Source: Saccharothrix algeriensis (GTDB taxonomy: Bacteria > Actinomycetota > Actinomycetes > Mycobacteriales > Pseudonocardiaceae). Taken from it: DNA of 64,000 nt. The notes beneath the pieces are model-generated. The model saw nothing but the letters and a program-made list of their open reading frames with translations. It was not told the origin of the DNA and made no database searches. Below, one piece after another: positions 26,555 to 35,447 of the stretch (positions within the stretch are counted from its first letter, which is position 1; each line of letters starts with the position of its first letter). Position numbers and translations under genes: made by a program. The stretch spans positions 5,924,001 through 5,988,000 of the forward strand of contig NZ_JAFBCL010000001.1 of the NCBI RefSeq assembly GCF_016907655.1, written 5' to 3'.

Positions 26555-27074
26555 CGTTCTCCTCCGGCGTGGGATCGACTCCCGAATGGGGGGAATCCGA
26601 CTGTAACCCGCGCCCCGCACCTGCGTTCGCGAAAGGGAAATGCGACTTCCGAATTCCGCAGAACTGCGGAAATGGCTTTCCCGTGTCGAGCCCGGCGCCC
26701 GGCTTCCGCCGGTGTTCCCCGACTCGGGCCGGTGATGGCGGGACGGGTCGGCCCGGCGGGTCACCCGGGCCGTGGGGGAGGCGATACCCGGAGCCGGGGG
26801 GACGGGCTCGGGACGCGCCGTGGTCCACCGCGCCGCGATCCGAGCGGTAGCACCCCTTCGGATCAGGGCCGCCTGCCGCCTGCCGCCACCGCCCTCCCGC
26901 ACCGCAAGGGCCGCGCCGAGGACGTCGACGCCTGCACCAGGAAATCACGGGGCAACTGCGCGGTCGAATGTTACTCCTTGTGGGTGGCGGCGATAGCGAT
27001 TTGAGGAGTCGCGGGCGGATCTTCTCGTAACATGCTGTAGGCGACACCTGCGACAGGCAAGGTGGACACCACTT
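26555..27074. other. Divergent intergenic region (520 bases)
   Basis: It separates the minus-strand receptor gene from the plus-strand NACHT gene. It is less GC-rich near 26575-26680 and 26940-27060, where promoters are expected. TTGAGG at 27001 and TAACAT at 27028 are 21 bases apart, too far for a normal pair. No small gene is convincing. Confidence 0.5.
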
Positions 27075-29228
27075 ATGGCCGAAGACGATCTCGATGACGA
27101 TGTCGGCGATGTCGCGGACGGAAATGCCGGTAACAGGGTGTCCGGTTCCGCGGTCAGCGGCGGGGTGGTCCAGGTGGGCGGTTCGGTCGGCACCCTCACC
27201 ATATGCGGCCACCCCTTCCCCGGCACCGGCTCAGGGGACGCCGGAGGAAGCCTCGGCGGCGACGCGCAGGCGGCTCGGTACCCCGTGTCGCGCGGTCGGT
27301 CGCGTCGGGCGCACGTGCTTCGCCGGTACGGCGGCACGGCGGACCGGCGGCTGGACGACGCCGCGGCGGCACTGGCCTTCGCGGTGGAATCGTTGTGGCA
27401 GCGCGAAGAGGAGCAGAGGGGGTTGCTCGACCCGCTGCCCGTCCGGTGGCGGGTGGTGGACGACGGGGGCGTGGCGCCCCCGGCGCCTGTCGCCGAGTTC
27501 GAGGAGTTCGCCGATCTGCACGAGAAGACCCCGGGCGGGCGGCTGGTGGTCCTGGGGTCCGCGGGGACGGGGAAGACCGCGCTGGCGTTGCGCTTCGTGC
27601 TCGACGCGGTGAACGGACGGGCCGGCGGTGCGGCCGTTCCCGTGCTGTTCGGCGCGGGGGGCTGGGACCCGTCGCTGCCCCTGCGCGACTGGTTGATCTC
27701 CGAACTGCTCCGCGACCACCCGTTCCTGCGGTCGAGCGGCGCGGGCGGAGCCACCACGGCCGCGGGCTTGGTGGACTCCGGCCGGGTCCTGCCCGTGCTG
27801 GACGGGTTCGACGAAACCGCCGAGGGACGGCACCGGCAGGTGCTCAAACGGCTTGCCCGGTCCGCTGTGCCGTGGATCCTCACCAGCAGGCCCGAGGAAT
27901 TCGCCCATGCCCTGACCAGCACCTCCGCCGCCCTGTCCGCAACGGTGATCCGACTGGAGAGGTTGCGGTTCACCGACGTGCGGGCCTACCTGCCCCGGAC
28001 GGCGGCCGACCCCGGCCCGTGGGAGGACGTCCTCGGCAAAGCGCCCGAGGCGTTGCGGTCCGCCCTGCTCACCCCCCTCATGGTCGGTCTCGCTCGCGAT
28101 GTCTACAGCGACGACCCGGCACGCGAGCCCGCCCACCTGCTCGACGACACCCGGTTCCCGACCCGGCAGGCGATCGAGGACCACCTCCTCGACGCGTCGA
28201 TCACCGCGGCCTACGGGGACGGTTCGGACGACCTGCCGGCTCGGCGCCGGCTGGCCGAGCTCGCAAGCCACCTGCGTCGTTCGCGGACCTACAACCTCGC
28301 CTGGTGGGAACTGGGCAAGCCGATGGCGCTGGGTGCTCGAGCGCTGTTGGCCGGCTCGGCCGTGGCAGTCGTGGGGTGGGCGCTCGCGGTTGCCGTCCAC
28401 CTCGCCTTCGGGTTCGACCTCTCGACTTCAGTCCAGGGTGGACTGATGTCGGGCGGACTGGCCGGTGCGGCCTTCGCCGCCGCCCACGCCTGGCTGGCCG
28501 TCAAGTTCCCCCAGGTGCTGCGGCCCACCTCGATGCGACTCCGGCTGCGGCCGGGGAAGCGGCGCGAAACGGGCAGGCGCCTCACGGTGGGACTGCTCTG
28601 CGGGGCCGCCTTGGGAGCCGCGCTCAACCTGATCAACTCCATCCTGGCGGGTAGTCCGCTGGACAGGGCCTTTTTCTTCTTCGACACCGCCATCCTGGCC
28701 ATCGGGTACGGTTCCGGTGCCGCCCTGGCGTTTGCCCTCCTGTCCCTGCTGGAAACGCCGTTCGACCTCCAGCGGGCAGGCGCGCCTGCCGAACTCCTGG
28801 CCTCGAACAGGCGCACGGTCGCGATCCAGGTACTGGTGTCGACGATCACGGCGTCGATCGGCGCGCCGGTCCTGATGTGGGGCGTGGTGCTGCTGCTGCG
28901 CTGGTCGCCCCTGACCGGCTGGTTCGGCCTCAGCCCGAACTTCGATCCGCTCTACGGGCTCTTCGTCTGGGCCAACACGGCGGCGATAGCCGGCGCCGGG
29001 TACGCGCTGGCCCTCACCGCCTGGGGCCAGTGGCTCCTCTTCGCCTGGGTCTGGCTCCCGGTGACCGGAGCCCTTCCCTGGAACCTGCCCCGATTCCTCG
29101 AAGACGCCTACGCGCGACGGGTGCTGCGCCGGTTCGGCCCGTACTACCAGTTCCGCCACAGTCGGATGCAGGACTACCTGGCAGGGGGCGGTTTGGACCC
29201 GGCCGGGACGGGCCCCGACCGCGCGTGA
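27075..29228 (+). CDS. NACHT/STAND ATPase with N-terminal VxG-repeat motif (copy 2)
   Basis: 717 residues from the ATG at 27075 (AAGGTGG upstream). Unlike copy 1 there is no N-terminal helix; residues 20-41 read NRVSGSAVSGGVVQVGGSVG, the NxxSG…VVQ-G pattern common at the start of actinobacterial STAND, caspase and TIR-type conflict proteins. The P-loop GSAGTGKT is at ~161-168, Walker B VLPVLDGFDE at ~238-247, and LTSRPEEFAHA follows. The C-terminal half has about six helices and the family tail WLPVTGALPWNLPRFLEDAY…YYQFRHSRMQDYL. It is clearly paralogous to 15442-17616. Known relatives include antiphage NACHT sensors; a membrane-linked sensing role is inferred. Confidence 0.85.
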   Translation: MAEDDLDDDVGDVADGNAGNRVSGSAVSGGVVQVGGSVGTLTICGHPFPGTGSGDAGGSLGGDAQAARYPVSRGRSRRAHVLRRYGGTADRRLDDAAAALAFAVESLWQREEEQRGLLDPLPVRWRVVDDGGVAPPAPVAEFEEFADLHEKTPGGRLVVLGSAGTGKTALALRFVLDAVNGRAGGAAVPVLFGAGGWDPSLPLRDWLISELLRDHPFLRSSGAGGATTAAGLVDSGRVLPVLDGFDETAEGRHRQVLKRLARSAVPWILTSRPEEFAHALTSTSAALSATVIRLERLRFTDVRAYLPRTAADPGPWEDVLGKAPEALRSALLTPLMVGLARDVYSDDPAREPAHLLDDTRFPTRQAIEDHLLDASITAAYGDGSDDLPARRRLAELASHLRRSRTYNLAWWELGKPMALGARALLAGSAVAVVGWALAVAVHLAFGFDLSTSVQGGLMSGGLAGAAFAAAHAWLAVKFPQVLRPTSMRLRLRPGKRRETGRRLTVGLLCGAALGAALNLINSILAGSPLDRAFFFFDTAILAIGYGSGAALAFALLSLLETPFDLQRAGAPAELLASNRRTVAIQVLVSTITASIGAPVLMWGVVLLLRWSPLTGWFGLSPNFDPLYGLFVWANTAAIAGAGYALALTAWGQWLLFAWVWLPVTGALPWNLPRFLEDAYARRVLRRFGPYYQFRHSRMQDYLAGGGLDPAGTGPDRA

Positions 29229-29300
29229 ACCCGACGAGTCGGCCGACAGGCGGCCGGCGCCCGCCCCCACCGGCGGGCGAACACCATGGAGGCAGGGCAC

Positions 29301-30386
29301 ATGACCCGCATTCCCGCCGCAGCCCGCACGAGCGCCGTCATCACCGCGGCCGGGGTGGTGATCGGCGCGCTGGTGGCGCCGGTCGCGGCTTCGGCCGAGA
29401 CCGCACCACCGAGCTTCGCCGACGGCTTCGGCCTCACCGTGGTCGACCAGCCCGTGTGGGTGGACGACGACCACCGCACCTTCGTGCTCACCGTGGCCTC
29501 GAAGCAGGTCCCGAACCCCACCCTGCTGCCCGGCCAACCCGCCGGGCGGCACGCCGTCATGATCACCCTCCCCGAGGGCTACGACCACGCGTCGACCACC
29601 CGCTACCCGGTGCTGTACTCGCTGCACGGCAACCCCGACCGCGCGAACACAGCGGCCAACCAGCAGATCACCGAGAACGCCACCCGGGGCAAGCCGCTGA
29701 TCACGGTGTGGCCCAACGGCGCCGGCCGGAGCTGGTACTCCAACTGGATCAACCCCGGCGCGGTCGGCCCGCAGAACTGGGAGACCTTCCACCTCGACGA
29801 GGTGATCCCGTTCATCGACGCCAACCTGCGCACCGTCCCCGCCCGGGACGGCCGGGCGATCACCGGCCACTCCATGGGCGGCTTCGGGGCGTTCCACTAC
29901 GCCGAGCACCGGCCCGAGCTGTTCTCCTACGTCGGCAGCTTCTCCGGCGGCCTGGACCTGCTCGACGCCGGGGTGCGCTTCGCCGTGACGGAGACGACCC
30001 TGGACCCGGCCGCCGGGGTGCCGACCGTGGCCGCCGACGCGATCTTCGGCGCGCCGGTCTGGCCGTTCGACGAGGTGTGGAACGCGCAGAGCCCCGCCCA
30101 GCACGTCGGTTCGCTGCGCGGCATGGGGGTCGCCCTCTACACCGGCAGCGGCGGCGACCTGGCCGTCGACCCGATCCAGGCCATCGCGGAGAACGTGGTC
30201 CAGCGGTCCAGCCGGGTCACCTCGGCGAACCTGACCGCCGCCGGCATCCCCCACCGCTTCGTCGACTACGGCGACGGCAGCGGCTGGGCGCCGGGCTGCA
30301 CCGGCAAGCACGCCCAGCTTCCGTGCCTGCAAGCGGACATGAACGACTTCGTCGCGCTGGCCCTGCAACGGCTCCAGCACCCCTGA
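29301..30386 (+). CDS. Secreted alpha/beta-hydrolase esterase (antigen 85/esterase D-like)
   Basis: 361 residues from the ATG at 29301 (GGAGGCAGG upstream). It has a signal peptide with cleavage near AASAETA (~30). The catalytic nucleophile lies in GHSMGGFGAFHYAEH (Ser ~190), and the fold is that of the Pfam Esterase family (RYPVLYSLHGN, ENATRGKPLITVWPNGAG, HRFVDYGDGSGW with a possible catalytic His). It would cleave short acyl esters outside the cell; mycolyltransferase activity is possible in the family but not shown. It starts 72 bases after the NACHT gene on the same strand, so co-transcription is possible. Confidence 0.83.
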   Translation: MTRIPAAARTSAVITAAGVVIGALVAPVAASAETAPPSFADGFGLTVVDQPVWVDDDHRTFVLTVASKQVPNPTLLPGQPAGRHAVMITLPEGYDHASTTRYPVLYSLHGNPDRANTAANQQITENATRGKPLITVWPNGAGRSWYSNWINPGAVGPQNWETFHLDEVIPFIDANLRTVPARDGRAITGHSMGGFGAFHYAEHRPELFSYVGSFSGGLDLLDAGVRFAVTETTLDPAAGVPTVAADAIFGAPVWPFDEVWNAQSPAQHVGSLRGMGVALYTGSGGDLAVDPIQAIAENVVQRSSRVTSANLTAAGIPHRFVDYGDGSGWAPGCTGKHAQLPCLQADMNDFVALALQRLQHP

Positions 30387-30464
30387 TCCCCGGACTTCGG
30401 AACCACAAGCGCATCGCCAGGAGTTCCACGGCGTCATGGGCGTCTGCCCCCACACCACCCGATC

Positions 30465-30482
30465 GGTAGCGCAGGCGCTACC
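30465..30482. promoter_or_regulatory. Perfect 8-bp inverted repeat upstream of protease gene
   Basis: GGTAGCGC-AG-GCGCTACC, 110 bases before the protease start. The two-base centre is too short for a stable RNA hairpin loop, which favours a DNA operator for a dimeric regulator. Confidence 0.4.
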
Positions 30483-30592
30483 ACGAGCGGTCGAGCAGGC
30501 GTCCCGCCAATGGGCGGGTTGTCCGCATGGCTCCGTCCACGGTGAACGGAAAGGATTGCTCTCGTTCGTCGTTCCCAGTGCGAAGGAAGAGC

Positions 30593-31423
30593 ATGTCAAG
30601 ACTGAAGTCCGTGCGCCGTGGAGTGGTCCGGGCAGCCGGCGTCCTGCTGATGGGTGCGTTCGCCGCCACGGCGATGACCGGCAGCGCCGGCGCCATCGTC
30701 AACGGGGAGGACTCCACCGAGCGCTACGAGTTCATGGCCTCGATCCCGTTGACCGTGCCCAGCATGGACAACTTCAAGGCCGTCTGCGGGGCATCGCTGA
30801 TCCACCCGCGGTGGGTGGTGACGGCGGGGCACTGCGTCGAACAGGGGGAGGGCGGGGCGGTGATGGACGGGACCGTGCGCATCGGCAGCGACCGGCGGAC
30901 CTCCGGCGGCACCGTCCGGAAGATCGACCGCGTGGTGCGCCACCCCGGCTACCGGGTGGGGGAGGGGGCGCAGCCCAACCGCAACGACATCGCGCTGATC
31001 CGCCTGGACCGCCCGGTCGCCGAGCAGCCGATCCGGATCGCCGGTCGGGCCGGCGCGCCCGGCGCCCCGACCCGGCTGCTGGGGTTCGGCACCACGACCG
31101 AGGGCAACGGTCCGGACGGCTGGAAGTTCCCCGAGCGGCTCCAGCAGCTCGACGCCCGGCGCGGCGCGGAGTCCGAGTGCGCGCCCGGCTTCGCGGACCG
31201 GACCCGGCTGTGCACGGTCAGCCGGAAGGCCGGCGCCATGGCGTGCTCCGGCGACTCCGGCGGGCCGCAGGTCCAGCGCGGCAAGTGGGGCCGCTGGGAG
31301 CTGATCGGCGTCACCCTCGGCCCCGGTGACGAGGACGTGCCCTGCGCGAACGGCCCGGGCCTGTACACCAACGCGACCGCGTACACCGGCTGGATCCACA
31401 AGACGGTCAACACCAACCGCTGA
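30593..31423 (+). CDS. Secreted trypsin-like serine protease (S1 family)
   Basis: 276 residues from the ATG at 30593, with GAAGGAAGA upstream; the longer in-frame start adds a stretch without secretion features. A basic N-terminus (MSRLKSVRRG) and hydrophobic segment form a signal peptide ending near SAGA. The mature chain begins IVNGEDS, the classic IVxG start of an activated S1 protease. The triad is visible: His in VVTAGHCVE (~80), Asp in RNDIALIRL (~130) and Ser in ACSGDSGGPQ (~222). Cysteine pairs fit the family. It acts outside the cell on proteins. It is followed within five bases by a strong palindromic terminator. Confidence 0.92.
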   Translation: MSRLKSVRRGVVRAAGVLLMGAFAATAMTGSAGAIVNGEDSTERYEFMASIPLTVPSMDNFKAVCGASLIHPRWVVTAGHCVEQGEGGAVMDGTVRIGSDRRTSGGTVRKIDRVVRHPGYRVGEGAQPNRNDIALIRLDRPVAEQPIRIAGRAGAPGAPTRLLGFGTTTEGNGPDGWKFPERLQQLDARRGAESECAPGFADRTRLCTVSRKAGAMACSGDSGGPQVQRGKWGRWELIGVTLGPGDEDVPCANGPGLYTNATAYTGWIHKTVNTNR

Positions 31424-31426
31424 TCC

Positions 31427-31448
31427 CACGTCGGGGCGCCCCGACGTG
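31427..31448 (+). terminator. Palindromic terminator after the protease gene
   Basis: CACGTCGGGGC-GCCCCGACGTG is a perfect 22-base palindrome starting four bases after the stop codon. It forms a GC-rich hairpin of about 9 bp with a 4-base loop and no T-tract. Confidence 0.7.
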
Positions 31449-31732
31449 ACCGGCTGCACCCCCGGCCGACCCGCCACACCGCGCGGGCGACGCGCATCCG
31501 CGTGCGCCCGTCCGGGGCGGGCCGCCGGCGGATGGCCGGGACGGTCCGCACGGGCCAGGTTCCGCGGCGGGGTCCGGCGACCCCGGCGCGGGCCTGGCGG
31601 GTGCACGCTGCAGGGGCTGTGCCGTGGTGGCGTGCCGGACCGGTCATCCGCCGATCACCGCACTGCCCGCCGACGGCTCACCGCCGACGGGGGACCACCC
31701 CGCTCGCGCGGGGAGGGTCGGCGGCGGCCGGT
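31449..31732. other. Intergenic stretch with no recognised feature
   Basis: 284 bases between two converging genes, after the terminator. Nothing gene-like or structured was seen. Confidence 0.4.
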
Positions 31733-32149
31733 TCAGAGCCAGTCCGCCTCGATCCCGCGGGCGCGCAGCGCCTCCAGCGCCTCCTCGTTGCCCGTGTAGA
31801 ACAGCGTCATCGACTTCAGGTTGGGGAAGTGCCGCAGGTCGGCGAACTCGTCGACGTCGAACAGGCCGTCCTCGCCGTCCCAGTTCGGCGCGATCTGGAG
31901 GTAGATCTCGTTGCCGCCGTCCATCTCGATCCCGGTGACCTTCTCCGCGAGCTCGACGGGGACCTCGAGCGCCTCGAAGTAGGCCAGGGCCTCGGGCACC
32001 GCCTCGACGCTCCCGCCGTCGTAGGTGAAGCCCCGCTCGGCGGCGTGCTCGGCCAACTCGAACTTCGGCAGGAGGCCCTGCTCGTACATCAGCTCCTGGA
32101 CGACGGCGAGCTTGAAGTTGGTGTCGGCGAACGGAATCGACTGGCTCAT
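31733..32149 (-). CDS. Small conserved cytosolic protein (DUF6892-like)
   Basis: 138 residues starting MSQSIPFADTNFKLAVVQELMYEQGLLPKF…; this FKLxVVxxLMYxxGLLP opening is the one I associate with the DUF6892 family, recalled rather than searched. The C-terminal half (DEFADLRHFPNLKSMTLFYTGNEEALEALRARGIE) reads like one leucine-rich-repeat turn. The protein is strongly acidic and soluble. It is monocistronic and divergent from the SGNH hydrolase gene. Small proteins of this type occur as immunity or accessory proteins in polymorphic toxin settings, but no toxin is adjacent here. Function unknown. Confidence 0.7.
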   Translation of the reverse strand: MSQSIPFADTNFKLAVVQELMYEQGLLPKFELAEHAAERGFTYDGGSVEAVPEALAYFEALEVPVELAEKVTGIEMDGGNEIYLQIAPNWDGEDGLFDVDEFADLRHFPNLKSMTLFYTGNEEALEALRARGIEADWL

Positions 32150-32386
32150 ACCCGAACCATATAGGCGGCGGCACCGCCATCCGGGTAGTCGTCGCGGATG
32201 TCACGCAGGTGGGCGGGTACGGGCAGCGCCCGCCACTCGCGAAGCCTGCGCGGTGGTCGCCGGGTCCGGCTATCGGCAGGCACGGTGTCGGGCGGCCCGG
32301 TGAAAGGCGGTACGTCAGGGCAGGATGGAGGCTCCTTCGGGCCGGAGTCGGATGCGACGGGTGTCGACGTTGACACGGTGTACCCC

Positions 32387-34831
32387 ATGAGAAACAGACG
32401 TTCCGCGATCCGCTCCCCACTCGCCTCGGTCGGTGTGAGACCCGTGCGACGGCCCGCAGCCGTCGTCGCCGTCGTCGCTGCGCTCCTGGCGGGGTTGCTG
32501 GTGGGTCCCGGTGCCGGGGCCGCCGCAGCGGCGGAGGACGCCGGCTGCGCGTCGTTCGGCTCGTCCTTCGCCATGCGCGAGATCCCGCTCCATTCCTCCG
32601 GGTTGCGCGTCGGGTGCGCGCGGGACGCCGGGGTGCTGGACGAGCACGCGAGGAGCGGGGATGACCTCGTGGCGGCCATCGACTTCCGGTTCCCGGAGTC
32701 GTCGGACCTGCTGCGGCAGGTGATGGAGCAGGCGGTCACGAGCGTCCGCGCCGACATCGCGGAGGGGCACCCCCTGAGCGAGGCCATGATGCTGCGGATC
32801 CAGCGGGACAGCGTCGGGTTCTCCACGCCGGGCTCCGACGTCAGGTTCGGCGGCGACATCCACGTCGTCGGCGACAGCGTGGTGCTCACGGTGCCCGCCG
32901 GCGACATCGGGACCGCCGGGTTCTGGGACGGGTTCTGGAAGAAGTTCTTGGCCGGCGTGGCCGGCATCGCGGCAGGAGCGGCGTCCACCGCGCTGTGCCT
33001 GCTCGCGTTCAACGTCGGGGCGCCGGCGGCCGGGCCGGTCTGCGGTGCCGTGGGCGGTGCCATGATCTCGGGGGTCGCCGAGCTGGTCGGTGTCGCCTTG
33101 GACGGCAAACCCATCGACAAGCAGGCGTGGGGACAGGCGGTCGGCGCCGCGGTCGGCGGCGCCGTCGGTGGTGCGTTCCTCGGCGCGGCGGCGAACTTCC
33201 TGGCCACCGGCTCCCGCGGGCTGATCACCAGCGCGCAGGAGGCCGTCCGCCGGTACGCGACGATCTTCACCAACTGGGCCCGGCCGCTCGAGTTCATCGC
33301 GAACCTGCTCGACGACGGCGTTGCCCGGGTGGTCCTGGAAACGGTGGAGCGCCTCGCGCGCGGTATCGGCGGCCAGTTGAGGGTCATGCCGCTGGGTGAT
33401 TCGATCACGTACGGTTTCGCGAGTTCGGATGGTTCCGGTTACCTGGCGGACTTCCGCGGCCTCGCCGGCGCCGGCGGGCAGGTCGACCTCGTCGGCTCGC
33501 AACGCTCCGGTCCGGAGCGGTTGCCCAACGAGGGGCACAGCGGCTGGACGATCGGGCAGGTCGCCGGCATCACCGGCGCGGCGCTGGCCGTCAACCGGCC
33601 CAACGTCGTGCTGCTGCACGTCGGCACCAACGACATGAACAACAACGTCGACCCCGCCGGCGCCCCGGCGCGGCTCGGCAGCCTGATCGACGAGATCCTC
33701 CGCGTCGAACCCGGGGTGACGCTGGTCGTCTCGACCATCGTCCCGGCCGCCGACCCGGCGACCCAGCGGCGGATCGAGGCGTACAACCGGGCCGTTCCCG
33801 GCGTGGTGGCGGCCCGGCGGCAAGCGGGCGAGCACGTCCTGCTGGTCGAGCCGAACGCGGTGACGACCGCCAACCTGGCCGACGGGCTGCACCCCGACGA
33901 CCGCGGCTACCGGAAACTGGCCGTCAGCTTCCACCTCGGCGTGGTCAGGGCGGCCGAAGCCGGCTGGATCGGTCAGCCGGGCTCGGGCGACCCGGACTGC
34001 ACCGACGGCGCCGGTCGCTGGATCGATCGCGGTCAGGTGGCCTCCGGAGTCGGCGCGACCGGCTTCGAGGTCACCTTCGCCGACATCGACGGCGACCGGC
34101 GTGACGACTACCTGTGGGTGCACGCGGACGGCGCGGTGGACGCGTGGATCAACACCGGTGGTGACAGCGGTGGGGCGCCGGGCTGGATCTCCCGCGGCCG
34201 GATCGCGTCCGGCGTGGGCGCACCGGCCAGCGAGGTCCGCTTCGCCGACATCAACGGCGACCGGCGTGACGACTACCTGTGGGTGCACGCGAGCGGTGCG
34301 GTGGACGCGTGGATCAACACCGGTGGTGACAGCGGTGGGGCGCCGGGTTGGATCTCCCGCGGGCGGATCGCCAGTGGCGCCGGCGCCGGCGAGCTGGTGT
34401 TCGCCGACGTCAGCGGGGACGACCGGGACGATTACCTGCGGGTGGACGACGACGGCTCGGTGGACGCGTGGATCAACACCGGTGGTGACAGCGGTGGGGC
34501 GCCGGGCTGGGTGCCCCGCGGGCAGATCGCCAGTGGCGCCGGCGCCGGCGAGCTGGTGTTCGCCGACATGGACTGCGACCCGCGTGACGACTACCTGAAG
34601 GTCGATCGCCGGTCCGGCTCGGTGGACGCCTGGCTCAACACCGGCGGCGACTCCGGCTCGACCCCCGGGTGGGCGCCGCGCGGGCGGGTCGCTTCCGGAG
34701 TGCCGGAGGCGATCCTCAACCGCATCGAGTTCGCCGACCTCAACGGCGACGGGCGCGACGACTACCTGCTGGTGAACCCGGACGACGGCGCGGTGCGGGC
34801 CTACCTCAACAACGGTGGCGACCCCGCCTGA
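32387..34831 (+). CDS. Secreted SGNH/GDSL hydrolase with FG-GAP/VCBS repeat tail
   Basis: 814 residues from the ATG at 32387. An N-terminal signal segment (AAVVAVVAALLAGLLVGPGAG) is followed by ~300 residues with a Gly/Ala-rich hydrophobic stretch (residues ~185-270) of unknown role. The SGNH domain has the block I Ser in MPLGDSITYGF (~337), GTNDMN (~413) and the catalytic Asp/His in DGLHPDDRGY (~500). Residues ~545-814 hold five copies of a ~54-residue repeat with FADxxGDxRDDYLxVxxDGxVDAW, calcium-binding FG-GAP type. It probably deacylates an extracellular glycan or lipid. No good ribosome site is seen, so the start is tentative. Confidence 0.83.
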   Translation: MRNRRSAIRSPLASVGVRPVRRPAAVVAVVAALLAGLLVGPGAGAAAAAEDAGCASFGSSFAMREIPLHSSGLRVGCARDAGVLDEHARSGDDLVAAIDFRFPESSDLLRQVMEQAVTSVRADIAEGHPLSEAMMLRIQRDSVGFSTPGSDVRFGGDIHVVGDSVVLTVPAGDIGTAGFWDGFWKKFLAGVAGIAAGAASTALCLLAFNVGAPAAGPVCGAVGGAMISGVAELVGVALDGKPIDKQAWGQAVGAAVGGAVGGAFLGAAANFLATGSRGLITSAQEAVRRYATIFTNWARPLEFIANLLDDGVARVVLETVERLARGIGGQLRVMPLGDSITYGFASSDGSGYLADFRGLAGAGGQVDLVGSQRSGPERLPNEGHSGWTIGQVAGITGAALAVNRPNVVLLHVGTNDMNNNVDPAGAPARLGSLIDEILRVEPGVTLVVSTIVPAADPATQRRIEAYNRAVPGVVAARRQAGEHVLLVEPNAVTTANLADGLHPDDRGYRKLAVSFHLGVVRAAEAGWIGQPGSGDPDCTDGAGRWIDRGQVASGVGATGFEVTFADIDGDRRDDYLWVHADGAVDAWINTGGDSGGAPGWISRGRIASGVGAPASEVRFADINGDRRDDYLWVHASGAVDAWINTGGDSGGAPGWISRGRIASGAGAGELVFADVSGDDRDDYLRVDDDGSVDAWINTGGDSGGAPGWVPRGQIASGAGAGELVFADMDCDPRDDYLKVDRRSGSVDAWLNTGGDSGSTPGWAPRGRVASGVPEAILNRIEFADLNGDGRDDYLLVNPDDGAVRAYLNNGGDPA
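34136..34660 (+). repeat. Tandem ~160-base repeats coding FG-GAP units
   Basis: The module GTGGACGCGTGGATCAACAC and its flanks recur at 34136, 34301, 34460 and (diverged) 34619, at periods of 165, 159 and 159 bases. The first three are nearly identical at DNA level, indicating recent homogenisation inside the gene. Confidence 0.8.
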
Positions 34832-34844
34832 CCCGCCGCTGCGC

Positions 34845-34878
34845 CGTGAGTGGGGAACCGACCCGTTCCCCACTCACG
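34845..34878. terminator. Bidirectional terminator between convergent genes
   Basis: GTGAGTGGGGAAC and GTTCCCCACTCAC pair perfectly (13 bp, 14 with the flanking C-G) around a 6-base loop. It lies 14 bases after the SGNH hydrolase stop and 46 bases from the end of the converging HesB-like gene, so it can serve both. Confidence 0.85.
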
Positions 34879-34924
34879 ACCGGCGACCCGGCGAGGTTCG
34901 GCGCAACGGTCGACGGCCCGCGGG

Positions 34925-35212
34925 TCAGCGCCTGGGGCTGATCGCGAAGCGGAACCGCCCGTCGACGTCCATGCGCACGTCGAGCAGCTTGTCGCGCAGG
35001 TAGCGGGCGGCGTCCGGGGCCAGGAAGACCCGGCCGCCGCTCGGCACCGCGACCACCTCGTCCCGCTCCACGGGGTGCGCGGCGACGGCCAGGGTGATCG
35101 CCCGCGCCCCGTCGCGGTCCGACCAGCCGATCCGCAGGCCACTGCCGCCTCCGCCCGCGTCACGGGCCAGGTCGCCGATCACGGCGCCGGCCGCGTGGGT
35201 GATGTCCAGCAC
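34925..35212 (-). CDS. HesB/IscA-like protein lacking cysteines
   Basis: 95 residues. The pattern MLDITHAAGAVIGDLAR…GLRIGW…VFLAPDAARYLRDKLLDV…FRFAI is the A-type Fe-S carrier (HesB) fold as found in actinobacterial proteins often labelled 'adhesin' or 'Fe-S assembly'. The three conserved cysteines that bind the cluster in IscA are absent; the protein has no Cys at all. An Fe-S scaffold role is therefore unlikely and its function is unknown. It is divergent from an anti-sigma-type gene across a 235-base region. Confidence 0.75.
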   Translation of the reverse strand: MLDITHAAGAVIGDLARDAGGGGSGLRIGWSDRDGARAITLAVAAHPVERDEVVAVPSGGRVFLAPDAARYLRDKLLDVRMDVDGRFRFAISPRR

Positions 35213-35298
35213 CGTCGATCACCTCCGTCGTCCGGGAGTTCGCGTCACCGCCGAGGCTATGTTCCCGCCGGTGTTCCCGGGCCTGGCGGCCCTGCACC

Positions 35299-35380
35299 GC
35301 AAGGTGATCGTCAGGAGCGGTTCGGCGACCGTGATCGCAAGGTTCTCGTCAGGTGCGCCCGGGGCGAGCGGTGGGAGGCT
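35299..35380 (+). promoter_or_regulatory. Promoter-like element upstream of anti-sigma-type gene 1
   Basis: Two copies of a GCAAGGT--TCGTCAGG motif (35299-35315 and 35337-35353), the second followed by GTGGGAGGCT at 35371. The same pair with exactly the same 34-base offset lies upstream of the paralogous gene at 37767. This is the expected form of a promoter read by one specific sigma factor, probably ECF or SigB-like. Confidence 0.6.
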
Positions 35381-35447
35381 GGGAGGTGTTTCGGCAGAAC
35401 CCCACCTCCGCACCGCCGTGTCGTCCCGAGGGCGTGGGCGGTGAGCG

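Noticed and set aside
27001..27033. TTGAGG/TAACAT promoter for the second NACHT gene
   Set aside because: The spacer is 21 bases, outside the normal range.
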